A stretch of 64,000 nt of DNA. It comes from Coenobita brevimanus (lineage: Eukaryota > Arthropoda > Malacostraca > Decapoda > Coenobitidae). Location of the stretch: positions 1,987,501 to 2,051,500 of the forward strand of contig CM064697.1 in the NCBI GenBank assembly GCA_032717465.1, given 5' to 3'. The stretch's first letter is position 1, and every line of letters starts with the position of its first letter. The notes under the pieces are model-generated. The model worked only from the letters and a program-made list of their open reading frames with translations. It was not told the origin of the DNA and made no database searches. The position numbers were made by a program, and so were the translations under genes. Shown in pieces: positions 36,170-47,374 of this stretch.

Positions 36170-36372
36170 GTGTACTAGTTTTCTCACAATTTTTCAAAAA
36201 CGATTTCAGCCAAACTTGGTGAAAGGGTTGAGGGTCATCCAGAGGTTTGACTTTGTTTTTGAGAACACTGGGTCAAAGGTCAGGGTCAAAAGACAAAGTC
36301 AGCTTAACAGGTTTATTCCGAAAAGACCAAACTTAATGGAAGGGTTCAGGGTAAGCCAGTAATGAAGAGATT
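36170..36372 (-). repeat. TGACC-rich interspersed repeat, minus orientation
   Basis: AAACTTGGTGAAAGGGTTGA, GGGTCAAAGGTCAGGGTCAA and AGACCAAACTTAATGG are the reverse-orientation counterparts of the TGACCTTGACC units at 32850-33382. GGGTCAAAGGTCA at 36270-36282 is a perfect DR1 nuclear-receptor half-site pair. Confidence 0.6.
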
Positions 36373-36562
36373 CGATTTTCAGAAATATCAGCCGAAGATG
36401 ACGGAAAGTACAGAGCAAGATCAGAGTTTGTCATTGTCTTCTGTTTATTAGATTGATTTAATTCAGGTTATTAAATTGATTTAATTCAGGTTATCTTTAA
36501 TTGACTTTATGGAGGTTCAGAGAGCTTTTGCATACTGGAGATAGTGTTAAATGTAGCTAATA

Positions 36563-36659
36563 TTAACTCCTTCACCACGAGGTTGCTTTCATCAGCTGAC
36601 ATAAATCGTCTGGTTGCAACAAGAATAATATATAAATGGCGTCGTCGTTGTGAAGAGGC
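36563..36659 (+). repeat. Copy of the TTAA-ended dispersed repeat (97 bp)
   Basis: TTAACTCCTTCACCACGAGG at the left, AAATCGTCTGGTTGCAACAA in the core, GCGTCGTCGTTGTGAAGAGG at the right. It is the reverse-orientation counterpart of 23648-23746, with both inverted ends recognisable. Confidence 0.7.
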
Positions 36660-36784
36660 GGGCTTATTAATGGGGCACGGGACGTTGAGGAGAAAAAGCG
36701 TTCAGCATCCTCTTGGACTTCCTCAGCTACCATCCCAGCCTCGTATGTCTTCAGTTATATTCGCCTTTCCCTAACATTGTCTCA

Positions 36785-37318
36785 TAATCTGTCTGTCTGA
36801 TTTCCCTTTCCTCGTCTTTGTTTTCTTTCCCTCTCTCCTTTTCTTCACCACCGTCTATTTCCTTCCTTCTCTTTTTCATATTGCAATCTCAGTCATCTGT
36901 GTAATCTGCCTTCTCCCATTTCTCTCCGTCTTTTACGTCTGCACACACGCATTCATTCATTTTTCGTCTTTCTTCCATTTCCTCTCCTCTCTCCTCTCCT
37001 TCACCTGTCACAAACCTTTCTCCTTCTCCTGCAGTCTCTCCTCGTATCCATTCCCTCAATCATCTCTTTCCTCACTGTACATCCGCACGCAAGTATTCCC
37101 TCTTTTGATTTCTCCTCTCCTTTCCTTCTCCTCTAATCCTTTCCCCCTCTCCTGTTCAGCCTCCCTTCTCTCATTATTACCCCTCTCCTCGTCTTTCTCT
37201 TCTCTCTTCTTTCTCTCCCACTCCTTCCCTTCTCTTCCTATCCGTCCCTCTCTCCGCCTGTCCATTCCCCCCTCTCATTCCCTTCCCCCCCTCCCCCAGT
37301 TCTTCCGCCACCACACAC
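36785..37318. repeat. Pyrimidine-rich tract
   Basis: C/T-rich with TCTCCTTTTC and CCCTCTCC words. The short frames are Ser/Leu/Pro-rich. Confidence 0.75.
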
Positions 37319-37420
37319 AAGCATGACGCAGGATTTGTTATAGGTAATTTTGACTTGGGTTTGGTAACGCTCCTTTGGCTAGTTCCGTCACGAAAAGCTG
37401 GCTGGCAGGGATGTAGTTTG

Positions 37421-37437
37421 GGTTATTATTATTATTG

Positions 37438-37480
<43 letters not shown>

Positions 37481-37520
37481 TATTATTATTATTGTTGCTG
37501 TTGTTGTTGTTGTTTTCGTT
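37421..37520. repeat. (ATT)n/(GTT)n trinucleotide microsatellite
   Basis: About 24 ATT triplets with ATC interruptions, then about 6 GTT triplets. Confidence 0.95.
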
Positions 37521-38224
37521 ATTGCACCAAGTCAGAAATTCAATTGAAATTTTACGAAAAGGTTTTAGCAAGGGAGGAGGGGGGGAGAACTGGACAAAAA
37601 GTTATTAGAAAAGTAAAAAAAAATATAACTGTTGTCTTGGCCTGCCATAAGCCACTGACCTGCGGTTTGGACGACAGAAAATGACTCGAGTGTGGAAGTA
37701 AATATGTATAATCAGTCAATAATGATTTATTATGGACGTGGGTGGACGCAGCTCATATCTTCTAAGCCACTCAGAGTAAATAATAAGAGTTAAGTTAATG
37801 GGCGGAGGTTGAATTTTCCTTTTTAATATAATTTGTAATTGAGTTTATTTTATTACACTATATATATTTCTTTTCTTGGAGAGACACTGTATTTCGCGCA
37901 TGTTAAAAGCTATCCACCAAATATCGTGGTTTAATTACAGCTACTTAATATATACACAAGTCCATTGGCGGTACGGTGCATCAATATAATTAAAAGACGA
38001 ACTGTTCCATTCCTTCGACCTCAAAGCAAACTTCGCATTGGGTGGGGGAGAATAAATAGGTTAATGAAGAAAGTAGTCCATGTACTCGATAATTATCCAC
38101 CGCTGCCCTGCTAACGACCTCTGGCCTGGAAAAGTAATCCTCCTTGTCCGACGCGTCACTAACCTAATTCCACTTACCTTCCCCCGGCCGCACCCCTCAT
38201 GCCTCTCTCACAGCCATGGTGATT
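37521..38224. other. AT-rich unique sequence, nothing recognised
   Basis: A strong minus-strand donor-like word (GGGGGAAG before GTAAGTGG, at about 38180) is present, but the short frame behind it stops quickly. No gene is called. Confidence 0.4.
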
Positions 38225-39240
38225 TATCCCTGTACTACCCTTGACCCCACACCTTTCATCCCTTTCCTACCTTTACCTTAGATGCCTACTCGTGCCCCTA
38301 CCCCAGATACGTCCTTCCCTCCCCTCCCAGTCCTACCCCAGATATCTTCCCTCCCTTCTCTACCCCTTCCCCAAATACCTTCCCTCCCCCTTATCCAAAT
38401 ATCCTACCACCCTTCCTTCTCTACCTCAGATACCTTTGCCTTCCCAGTTCGCTACTACTGCTCTGATTTCCTGTGCACTGTGCAGTTTTCACACTGTGTC
38501 TACAGACGCCTCATTAACTCAGCGTTCCCATACATGTCGTCCTTTAGTTATTTATTGATTATTCATTTTACTTTACTACTTTGTCTTTCAGGTTATTCAA
38601 ACTGGCAGCATATAGATAGAGTATTACAGAATGTAACTTTTCCATTCAGTCATTCCTATGAAATTTCCATGTCAGTTTTTCCATGCTGCATGGTGGTTTT
38701 CCTCACTTTTTCCTTCCCGTTTTAACTGGAGGGTTTGGAGGCGGGCGGAGCCTTCTTGTTTTACCATCCTTATCCTTCAGCATGTAGAATTAGATCTCGT
38801 AGTCATTGTTCTGTAACAAGCAGCCTCGAAATGACCATAAGGTATGTTACTGTTTGCTTTCCTTTGTACTCCTTTGTACATTTGTTTTCTCCCCTAAACT
38901 CCAGGATTGTTTCTCTTCTGTTCTGTCTCCCTGGCCTTCCTTCCCCCTGAACCATAAGATTTCTCTCTTTCTCTTTATCACGAGCCCCGATACCCTCGTT
39001 CCTTCCTTTCCCTCGAGTCCCCCAAGATTCCCCCAATCCCCAACCTCCCCTTCCCTGAACTTCAAGTTACAAGGTACCGTCTTTCTTCCTCCATCTCAGC
39101 CCTTCCTTCCCTAAGGCTCTCTTCCCTGAGTCCCTTATACATTTGTTTCCTTTCTTCCCTTCCCTGAACCTTCTTTCCCTTGAACTTTAAGATTCCCTCC
39201 ATCTTTCTCCACAACCTCCCTACCACTCTCCTCCTCCTCC
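38225..39240. repeat. Pyrimidine-rich tract with CCAGATACCTTCCCTCCC minisatellite
   Basis: From 38280 to 38440, CTACCCCAGATACCTTCCCT-like words recur every ~25-35 bases. After a less biased patch (38450-38850) the C/T-rich CCCTGAAC/TTCCTTCCC pattern resumes. Confidence 0.65.
38781..38841 (+). CDS. Weak candidate small exon (plus strand)
   Basis: A good 3' splice signal (TTGTTTTACCATCCTTATCC then TTCAG ending at 38780) and a strong donor (CATAAG before GTATGT at 38842) bound 61 bases. Only one frame is open, reading CRIRSRSHCSVTSSLEMTIR; it would run from phase 1 to phase 2. It could equally be a non-coding RNA exon or chance. Confidence 0.2.
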
Positions 39241-39374
39241 TAAGGAGTACCCCCCATATTCCACATCATAAATGGTAAAGCCATAGGGGGATTAGGAGGA
39301 GGGTTGGGAAGAGACAAAGCACAGACAGTGAAACAGAAGATATTTGACGTTAACAATGGTATGGTGTAAGTTTG

Positions 39375-39535
39375 GTTATTGTGGTTGTTGCAGACAGGCG
39401 TTATCTTGTGGGAGTCCGCCTCACAAACTCGCTGGCAGTCGGTGGGGCTCGAACCCACCACTCTAGAGCGTCCTCCAAACTTAGGGCCAGCACGAAACCG
39501 AGCAAGACACCAGGTCACCCTTCCACATCGTACCT
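39375..39535 (-). mobile_element. Possible tRNA-derived SINE
   Basis: On the minus strand GTGGTGGGTTCGAGCCCCAC contains a B-box (GGTTCGAGCCC, 39445-39456) and GGGTGACCTGGTGTC upstream (about 39507-39521) is A-box-like. The tail after the B-box (CGACTGCCAGCGAGTTTGTG) does not fold back as a complete tRNA acceptor. A SINE head is more likely than a functional tRNA. Confidence 0.4.
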
Positions 39536-39579
39536 TCAGCTGGCCTCCTCTTGTCCCTTCCGTAATCGTCCGTACCATC

Positions 39580-39655
39580 TTAACCCGTAGACAACGAGAG
39601 ACGTCTCCCAGGGTGAATATTAATCGTCTAGGGTAGCCGCAGTACAGCAGACACG
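39580..39655 (+). repeat. Copy of the TTAA-ended dispersed repeat
   Basis: TTAACCCGTAGACAACGAGA then GACGTCTCCCAGGGTGAATA and TTAATCGTCTAGGGTAGC preserve the end, the CTCCC segment and the core. Confidence 0.6.
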
Positions 39656-40330
39656 TTTTGTGTCGTTGCTGGAGTTCAGTGGAGACTTTAACATTCAGAT
39701 AGGTAGAATCCACACCAGGGTTGAAATAACTTGTTTGAAGGTAACCACGTATAAATATTAAGATACCTGTCGTATTCGGTGAGTTAATCACTTCAGCCTC
39801 AGGATATACCTTACATTTATTCTTGCCAAGGTCAGATAATTATATTCAGTACAGGAGAGACTTATTTGGTTAAATGGGATAACTCGCCCTGTGCCCATAT
39901 CGTCTGCTTTCCTGCCTTTCCTTGCTACGTGTTCCTGCTTCTTTGCTCAACTTCCATACCCTACAGTATATCCGCCTATGCCATACCGCTTCCCTCTCAT
40001 ACCCTACCAGCCCACACGCACTACATTATTCCCCTTATCCCTTCCCTGTCTTTCTCATATCTTTGTGCGTGTTTCATATTGTACGTCACCTCTTTTATTA
40101 TATGTCATCCTTGTTTGCTGTATGCATTACCATCATCATCATCGTTGCCGACGCCGTCATAGCCTTGTCATCATCACTCTATTTACCACAAATAAGTGGT
40201 GTGAAAGAAAGTCAAAAATAGTAGTAAGGAAGCATATGAGTGGTACTTGTTATGATAATGTTGCATAATTGCACCCACTGTGTTTCTTCCTTGGCATAGT
40301 ATACCACGTCTCTAAATTCTAGTGTCCATT
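39656..40330. other. Unique sequence, nothing recognised
   Basis: A short CATCATCATCATCGTTG run is at about 40130. The overlapping plus-strand frames at 39866-40268 are low in information and lack splice support. Confidence 0.4.
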
Positions 40331-41860
40331 CCTGTCTCTCTTCCTACCTGTTCCTGATTCAGTGCTCATCTCCCTTAATTCACTTCCTATGATACACTCC
40401 TCCCTCTTCTTTCCCCTATCTTCTTGTTCATCCTTGTACCCTGTGTCTTGTCCCATATTTTCTTCTCTTAATAGTCATCTTAATTCCCTATGACACACTC
40501 ATGCACCTTATATCCCAGTCTTAGTAATCTCCCTCGTACCCTGTCCCTTTTCCCACTTCTCCTTATCTTAGCACCCATCGTCATACCGTACAACGCAATT
40601 CCGCTTCTTCTTTTCCTTTTCATAGTGTCCATCATCTTGCCCTGCCCTTTGCCGCTACTTTCCCTCTCTCTCCTCCCCCTGTTCACTTTTCCTGTCCCTT
40701 CTTTCCCTATCCCGTCTTTCCCTGTCACTCCCTTCCCTGACCCTTCTTTTGCCGTTCCTTCTTCTGCTGCCCCTTCATTCACTGTCCTTTCCATCCGTGT
40801 CACTCGTGTCCATGTCCCTTCTTTTCGCTGTCCCTTCTTTCCATGTCACTTGTTCCCCTGTCCTTTCTTTCCGTGTCACTTGTTCTTCCCCCCCCACCCC
40901 GTCCCTTCTTTCTGTGCCACTCGTAGCCCTGTCTCTTCTTTCCCTGTCTCAGTACCCTTGTTTTCCTGTGTAAACACCCATCTTCACACCCCAAGACACA
41001 CTCTGACCCCTTGCCTGCCCATCTTTTGGCCGCCGTGGTCGTGCATGACCGGCCGCCTCCCTGACGGGCGAGATAATACCATGCACACCTAATTGTTGAC
41101 GACCCGAGCCTGACTTATGGCCTGGGAAAGTAAAAGTGGTGAAGACTGTGTTGCTGTTGCTCTCCCAGGCACGCCGTACCCCTCTCTAGTGCCCCCCTCC
41201 CTGGTCTGCCCAATCCCCTCTGGTGTCCCTCCTTCCAGGCCCACCCTACGCACTCTGTGATCGCCCTCCCTCTATAGTTCCCCCCATCTCAGTCTCTCTC
41301 TACCCATTCATATGTCCTCCCCCCTCCAGGACTGCCCTACCCTCTCTTGTGTCTCCATGCTCATCCTACCTTCTCCTGCCCCTCTCAGGCCAGGCCCGTC
41401 CTACGTCTAGTGCCCCTCAATCAGGCCCACCCTACCCTCTCTTGTGCCTCTTTCATGCTCGGCCCGTCCTACCCCCTCTAGTGCCCCCCTTTCATTCCCG
41501 TCCAACCCTCTCTTTTGCCTTCCCTCCCCGCTTAAGCCCTACTCTCCTCTCCTTAATGTTTCCCTAACCCGGCCTTACCTCTTTCTAGTGCCTCCCGGCC
41601 TGCCATACCCCTTCTAATGCCCCATGAAGCCTACCCAACCCCCTCTTACGTTCCCCCATCTTCTATAGCTTCCATACAGTCCAGTCTTACTCCCCCTTCC
41701 TCTACAGCCCTTACCAAAGCCCTTCCTACATCGCCTAGTAAAAACAAGTAGGTGCCTCTTCTAGTGTTCATCGCTTTCCCCCTATCTCCGTCTGTTGCTC
41801 CTTGCTCCTAAGTCTGCCCAATTCAGCCGCCTCACCGCCACCACCACTACCACCACCCAG
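40331..41860. repeat. Pyrimidine-rich tract with two degenerate minisatellites
   Basis: From 40680 to 40950, CTGTCCCTTCTTTCCNTGTC and CACTYGTTCCCCTGTC recur about every 20-25 bases. From 41165 to 41710, CCAGGCCCACCCTACCCTCT then CTAGTGCCCCC recur every ~50-60 bases. Plus-strand frames are translations of these. Confidence 0.75.
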
Positions 41861-42381
41861 TGCCTTTGCTGCCCTTTGCCGGTGAGAGGTGAGACGAGGT
41901 GGGCCAGCGTGCTGACCAGGGCTAGCTGGAGGTCAGCCTAAATTGCGCTTCATGATCCCGCTCCAGGGTTAGATATGACGCGGATCACAGGCTGGCTCAG
42001 GCTCAACACCACGTAATCTATCCTTAACAAGAGTTTATTGACGGAACATGAGACTGTTGGTCATACATGTGTTTATTGGTCAGTATGATTACAGTACTGG
42101 AGGATGTACTGTAGGTATTCTACTTAAACTGGAGAGTGAAGACTACTCTCAGTAAGTAATATACTCGTAATTGACGTTCTGCACGCCATGCAACTTTCAG
42201 CAAAGCAAAATTCCCAGCAGACCCGATGACTGAGGGTCAGAGGGCAGTAGGCCGCCCACTCAGTCGTGGAAACTGGGGCAGGCTGCGCGATGGCCAGATT
42301 ATGCTAATAGTTCCAGGCGTAAGAAAGCAACTCATCCCTCCCTTTCCCCTCACCATCCTCCTTACCTTTCTTCCCCCCTCC

Positions 42382-42383
<2 letters not shown>
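41861..42383. other. Unique GC-moderate sequence
   Basis: 41870-42010 is comparatively GC-rich and non-repetitive (GGTGAGAGGTGAGACGAGG, GCTAGCTGGAGGTCAGCC), but I see no coding frame with splice sites. Confidence 0.4.

Positions 42384-42420
<37 letters not shown>
42384..42420. repeat. (CT)n microsatellite
   Basis: About 18 CT units. Confidence 0.95.
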
Positions 42421-42423
<3 letters not shown>

Positions 42424-43228
42424 TGGCTGTGTATACACTCATATATTCGGTCTCCATTCCCACCTAAAAAAGGATGTAAGTTGGGCTGAAACTTTTGCAT
42501 CTTTTGAACAAATATAGTAGCTGTTGTATAATTGTCCCGTCATCCTTCGGGACCTGACGCCCAGACAAACCCAGCACTGATCCTCCGTGACCTGATATTC
42601 ATACATAAAATTACGATCACTAAGATTTCTCAGTTCAAGGAGGAGGAGAAAAGAGAGGTGTAGCCATCTTTCCGTCCCTCTTGTTCGTCTTGCAGAATCT
42701 GAAATATTAACGAGAAGAAAGTTACCATAGTTCTTTTTGTGACTCTCAGCACAAAGTATAAAGAACACAGCCCGAGACCCGGTGCGCGTAATGGTAAGAG
42801 CGGGAGCAGTGAGCCGGATCATTCTATTTACGGTATTCCCTTTGTGTTGAAAGTTTGATGAGGCCGGCAAGTGTTCATGGGCACTTAATGCTCTCTTTTA
42901 CCAGCGGCCATTTTCAATATAGCAATAATCCTGTTGCTCATCTCCCGCTGCCACAGTTCACGCCGGGTGCACACGGCATCAGATAAGCTCTTGCAGGTTA
43001 AGGCAGACGATGCTCAGATAGCCAGCATAACAACCACGGCCACCGATAAAAGCGTACCGTGGCTGCCCTACCATTTTCTCAACCATAACCATTATCCTCC
43101 TAAGTATACAAGGATGTGTGCGCCGTATTAATGGGTGTATTGACTTGCATGTGGGTTTCCGAGAGGCAAGAGTGGCTGGTGGGTGAGAGCAACATCTTGG
43201 CGAGAAAGGAACTGTAACTCTAAAGTCA
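42421..43228. other. Unique sequence with a 143-residue minus-strand frame of unknown status
   Basis: The minus-strand frame 42870-42439 is not low-complexity (it includes NYGNFLLVNISDSARRTRGT), but it shows no domain I recognise and no paired splice sites. I do not call it a gene. Confidence 0.3.
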
Positions 43229-43327
43229 TAGCACCTTCGGTAATATGACATCCTCTTCATAGTATTCTTGCTATTGCCAGGCGATTTTATTCTTTTCTGG
43301 GAGAACCTCTTGCAGTGAAAAGGTTAA
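43229..43327 (-). repeat. Copy of the TTAA-ended dispersed repeat
   Basis: CGGTAATATGACATCCTC at the left, GCCAGGCGATTTTATTCTTT core, and CTCTTGCAGTGAAAAGGTTAA at the right, except that the last segment has one-base differences from other copies. Confidence 0.65.
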
Positions 43328-43489
43328 TGGAGACCAGTGACTGACCTTTTCATTAAGAGCGGCCTTCCAAGGGCAGAATCAAATTGTCTGATACCATCAT
43401 GCTTAAAGGGTGAAGACGCTCAGTACGATGACGTTTACTGTATTCTGTGCCTGCTACTTACAGGTTTTTATTAAGCTTAAGAAAGAGCA

Positions 43490-43732
43490 GCCGCATTGAA
43501 GGAGTTACATCTCATTAGGCTCTCCAGTATGGTGACGATATTCTTTTCTCTCTCAAGGCCTCATCTTCTCTGGTATTGTAATTCAGTTGACGCCACACGA
43601 TTTTATTCAACTGAGAGTGAGTATTTGAGCCTGAGTGTCAATACTACCACCATTAACCCCCTCATGGGCGGGACAATCGTAGCATTCTGTTCCAGATAAC
43701 GTCAGACGATTTTGTTCATCTAAATATGTTAA
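43490..43732 (-). repeat. Two further TTAA-repeat copies
   Basis: A diverged copy has CCACACGATTTTATTCAACT near 43590. A clearer one runs from TTAACCCCCTCATGGGCG at 43653, through GTCAGACGATTTTGTTCATC, to a TTAA at 43729-43732. Confidence 0.55.
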
Positions 43733-44171
43733 TATTGCTGTAACATATTATCCATTCTAGGGAAAACCTCACCTAATGAAAAGACTTATTTGTATTCTAA
43801 GTATCTTTGGAGACTTTGTAACACCGCCTCCTAAGCGACTTATTTTCACATTACACCTTACTATCATCTCATATGTTGTAGCAAATCAGGTCAGTATTGG
43901 AAAGATGTAAATAGCATAAATGAATATGATATGTAAGATGTAAAGAAAAAAAAAACAATAATAAATCGCTCGGGAGAAGATGCAACGAAGCCTCCTTTCT
44001 CACCTAGAATACGGTCTTAAATCCTGCCCCCTAACCAAGGCATCAGACCAGAAGGAATATGGCCGAAGAAGACGAAGAAGAGATACATTCCGTAAGATGG
44101 ATGGAGGCGCAAGACCCCGAAGGGAATCAGCCGCCAAAATGATATCGAACTGGTTTGGCCAAAAAAGGGTG

Positions 44172-44172
<1 letters not shown>

Positions 44173-44227
<55 letters not shown>
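44173..44227. repeat. (CT)n microsatellite
   Basis: About 27 CT units. Confidence 0.97.
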
Positions 44228-44230
<3 letters not shown>

Positions 44231-44433
44231 CTTCGTACTCGTTTCTTGCCCATGCGCATTTTCGGAAAGAGCCTGCTTGAGATGAGGTGGATCCGGGATT
44301 TGCTGCTTGTGTTGGATCTTTTATCTTGCAGTTTCCCGGATATATTTGTTGTATTATTATCATTCAGAACGTGGTGTTTCTCGGTCCTGCGAATGAGCTG
44401 AACTTCTGGCCCCGTAAACATGGCTTGAGGAAA

Positions 44434-44657
44434 TAAGGGTGGCCTGTGTATAAACGCTCTACTTCCACTCCGCCCGGCCGATTTCTCGTCTGTTGTAGGG
44501 TCGGCTCAGTCAGTGTTATCGCTACCTGCCCATCATTTAGTCATTTCCTTGTCCAAAATCCCCAGCCACACCCACACTAGCCGACTGAGCCGTCCCCGCA
44601 ACACACAAGATACTTCCATGTGTTTCTAGTGGAGGGGTATTTATGGACCACCCTGTA
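44434..44657 (+). mobile_element. Inverted-repeat MITE, copy 1 (~224 bp)
   Basis: Begins AGGGTGGCCTGTGTATAAAC and ends TTATGGACCACCCTG followed by TA. Subterminal arms are also inverted: CTGTTGTAGGGTCGGCTCAG on the left matches, in reverse complement, GCCGACTGAGCCGTCCCCGC AACAC on the right. There is no coding capacity. The same sequence, same orientation, recurs at 47149-47371. The CAGGGTGG ends with a flanking TA suggest a Tc1/mariner-class non-autonomous element (inference). Confidence 0.8.
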
Positions 44658-44725
44658 TATAGTAGAGCTGCCAGCCCAAGTCAGGGACTGTGCAAACCGA
44701 TTGTAACAATACGTATTTTAATCTT

Positions 44726-44940
44726 TTAACTCCTAGATTTCGATGGCGCATATTTAATTGACTTAGGATACCGCCAGACGATTTTTTTAAAGTTAAAATG
44801 CCCCTGACTAGATGATTGGGCTGATGGAGGCTATACCTAAGCCTGCCAGATGGAAGTGCCTCTTCTCAGATGAATAATATCGTCTGGGGTTAGCAAGAAG
44901 GAACTAAGAAAAATAGACTTCGTACGTGAGGGGTAATTGC
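44726..44940. repeat. Two TTAA-repeat copies in opposite orientation
   Basis: The left copy starts TTAACTCCTAGATTTCGATG and carries CCGCCAGACGATTTTTTTAA. The right copy carries GATGAATAATATCGTCTGGG then GTTAGCAAGAAGGAAC. Confidence 0.6.
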
Positions 44941-45580
44941 TGCCTCCTTTGAAGCTCTTGTAGACCTACTTAGTAACCATAGACATATTCTAGAAATGCG
45001 AGTCTTACCTTTTATGCATTCACCTGTTCCCATTCTTACATTCGACATGTACACTCACTTAGGAATATTACTTATATAATCTTGGAATGGAATCAGCTGA
45101 ATTACAAGCATTTATAATTTTTCATGGTTAATCGACCCGGTGATATTAATAATACTGTGTTGTCACAAAAAGTAATTTGGGTTACATTTTTAATTTAATT
45201 ACATTTTTCCGAATGTATGAGGGCATTAAGAGTGTATATGTATGGGCGGCGAAATTCTGGTAAACATAATTGTGGAGAAATAATGAACGGGAAATGTGAC
45301 AATCTTGTCTTGTCGATTAGGGTATGCATCATGACTGAAGTTGTAGTGTGATGTGGAAGATGCAGGGAGCAGTTTACATGTACGAGTAAAGGATTCAGAA
45401 TTCAATCGAATGAATATAGATTTTTTTTTTCATCGATACTAAGCAGTAATTGAACATGGAAGAAAGCTTGATTAGCGTTGATTAAGGAAGTTGTATTATT
45501 TCATGTGGGATGTAATAAGGTACGGTGAGGTTTTGTTAGGTAAGACCATATTATTATAGTCTGGTTATGTGAGGTGTGGA
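44941..45580. other. AT-rich unique sequence, nothing recognised
   Basis: No frame, RNA gene or repeat family is recognised. Confidence 0.5.
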
Positions 45581-45604
45581 TAGGTTAGGTTAGGTTAGGT
45601 TAAA
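45578..45604. repeat. Interstitial TTAGG tract
   Basis: ATAGGTTAGGTTAGGTTAGG then TTA is about five units of the arthropod telomere pentamer. It is too short and internal to be a telomere. Degenerate AACCTAA patches occur also at about 49400-49530 and 55070-55140. Confidence 0.8.
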
Positions 45605-47148
45605 GCAGGTAAAACCAAGTGGTTGAAGCAGGAGGAGTGAAACGAATGGCCACGCAGGCGGATGAGAACTGACCTCAGGGGTGTGCTGAGGGAAAACCAA
45701 CTGGTTTTAGAGTGGTAGAACTACTGTACTGCTGGCAGCTTCTTCACGCAGGAGTGGATTTAACCTTGACGTAATAACTGGGATTCATGGCACGTATTTA
45801 ATATTTATACAACAATAAGCATTAGGTGGAAGAAGGGAAGGTGCTTATATTACTTTATCAACATTCTGACGTAGTTTCCTGTATTCATATGGGTATCCGC
45901 AGCACTTTATTGTCCTGAATATCTTTGTTAAACATGGTTTAGAGGAGAAACTCAGATCTCGGTGAATACATGGTTCGATGTGTGAAATAATTGTACGGTG
46001 TGGAAATGTTATTTCAGAGAGGGGACGGTTGGAGAGGGGGAGAGGGTGGAGGGGAGGAAATGGGTGAGCAGCACTGCAGTACACTACCCCTAAAAGTACA
46101 GTGTGTACTGTATTAGTAAGGGTTATAACAAGTGAACTTGACTTGTCCGTCTATGATCTAACAGAACTAGTCTCACTTTATCCAGTCAGAATATATTATT
46201 TTAGCATCAGGTAAATTCATTCTCATGTAACATAATTATACTCCTGGATGAAACTTGATTTCTTTCATGTTTTGCGTCGAAAAATAAACACTAATTTCTA
46301 CACTGGTATACGAAGACTACATATTTGTACAGAGAGACCTGAAGAAACTTAATAACGGTAGATGTAAAGCCTTCAGTGAGTCGTTCATATTATGTTGTAA
46401 TGATAAGGACGAATTCACTTATGATCCACCTAATATCAGGAGCCACAGACTATACGCAGTTTTGATGTAACTTTGGCTTTGTATGACCTGACCATAACCA
46501 CCATTAAAGCTGAAAGTCATCATTACAAGGCTAACATGAGCATTAGTGATGCATCAGTAATGTGTCAGAGATCATCAACCAAAAATATTTGTACGATAAT
46601 ATTATTTCACTTGTGCAACGAGCATTTCTTATTAAATTCCTGGATGTCTTATTCTTCTGAAATGTTGACCTGGTGAGGGTGAGAGGTTAGGGGTGAGGAA
46701 AGTCGGGGTAAACTGCTCACTTCATGAATTAGTAAGAAAGGAAGTGAGTGTATTGCCAAGACGGTACCGTTACATTTACATCTAACCATAGGGACGGAAT
46801 ATTCAGCGTCTGTGATCGTATTCTCCCCACCTGAGGAAGCTCACTATACCCTTTTGCACCTTGACTTGGCTCCGATTTTCGTCTATTTACAGCTTATTTT
46901 ACGAAACCCAGTGGCAATGAATGATAATACTAAGACCCTTCCTTGTTGCCATAGCATTTCGTGATTAGCATTAAATTCTAGCGTTAAAATATTGCAAAAG
47001 CTCGGCGTTTAACTTAGAGAGATAATGGGCCAAGTTAGAGAAAAGAGTATGCGGCATATTAATATTGAATTAAATGTTGCACTAGCATTGATAATGTTAA
47101 AAAGGTAATGTGAGCACAAGAGAATAATATGGTGGAATAGGTAAAACA
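45605..47148. other. AT-rich unique sequence, nothing recognised
   Basis: About 1.5 kb. Two short frames (45845-46084 minus, 46473-46676 plus) have no supporting signals. Confidence 0.5.
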
Positions 47149-47371
47149 CAGGGTGGTCCATATATAGCGCCACATTTCCACATCGCCGGGGGATTTCTTG
47201 TGTGTTGTGAGGACGGCTAATTCAGCGTTATAAGTATCAGCCCTGCGTCATATATTCATGCCTTACTTCAGACACCGCAGCCACACCCACACCAGTCAAC
47301 TAAACCGTCTCAGCAACACAAAAGATACTGCCATGTGAGTTCTAGTGGAGCACCATTTACGAACCACCCTG
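47149..47371 (+). mobile_element. Inverted-repeat MITE, copy 2 (~223 bp)
   Basis: Begins CAGGGTGGTCCATATATAGC and ends TTTACGAACCACCCTG followed by TA. The interior matches copy 1 in order (GATTTCTTGTGTGTTGTGAG, CAGCCACACCCACACCAG, AACACAAAAGATACTGCCAT, TCTAGTGGAGCACC). The two copies are about 2.7 kb apart in the same orientation and differ by many substitutions, so neither is recent. Confidence 0.8.
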
Positions 47372-47374
47372 TAT

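Noticed and set aside
38170..38215. Strong minus-strand donor (GGGGGAAG before GTAAGTGG) behind a CACCATGG start context
   Set aside because: The ATG frame ends after six codons; no other frame gives a convincing exon.
42439..42870. 143-codon minus-strand frame, not low-complexity
   Set aside because: No domain, no paired splice sites, no promoter or poly-A signal; a frame this long is not rare by chance over 64 kb on six frames.
45578..45604. True telomere
   Set aside because: Only about five TTAGG units, internal, with unique sequence on both sides.
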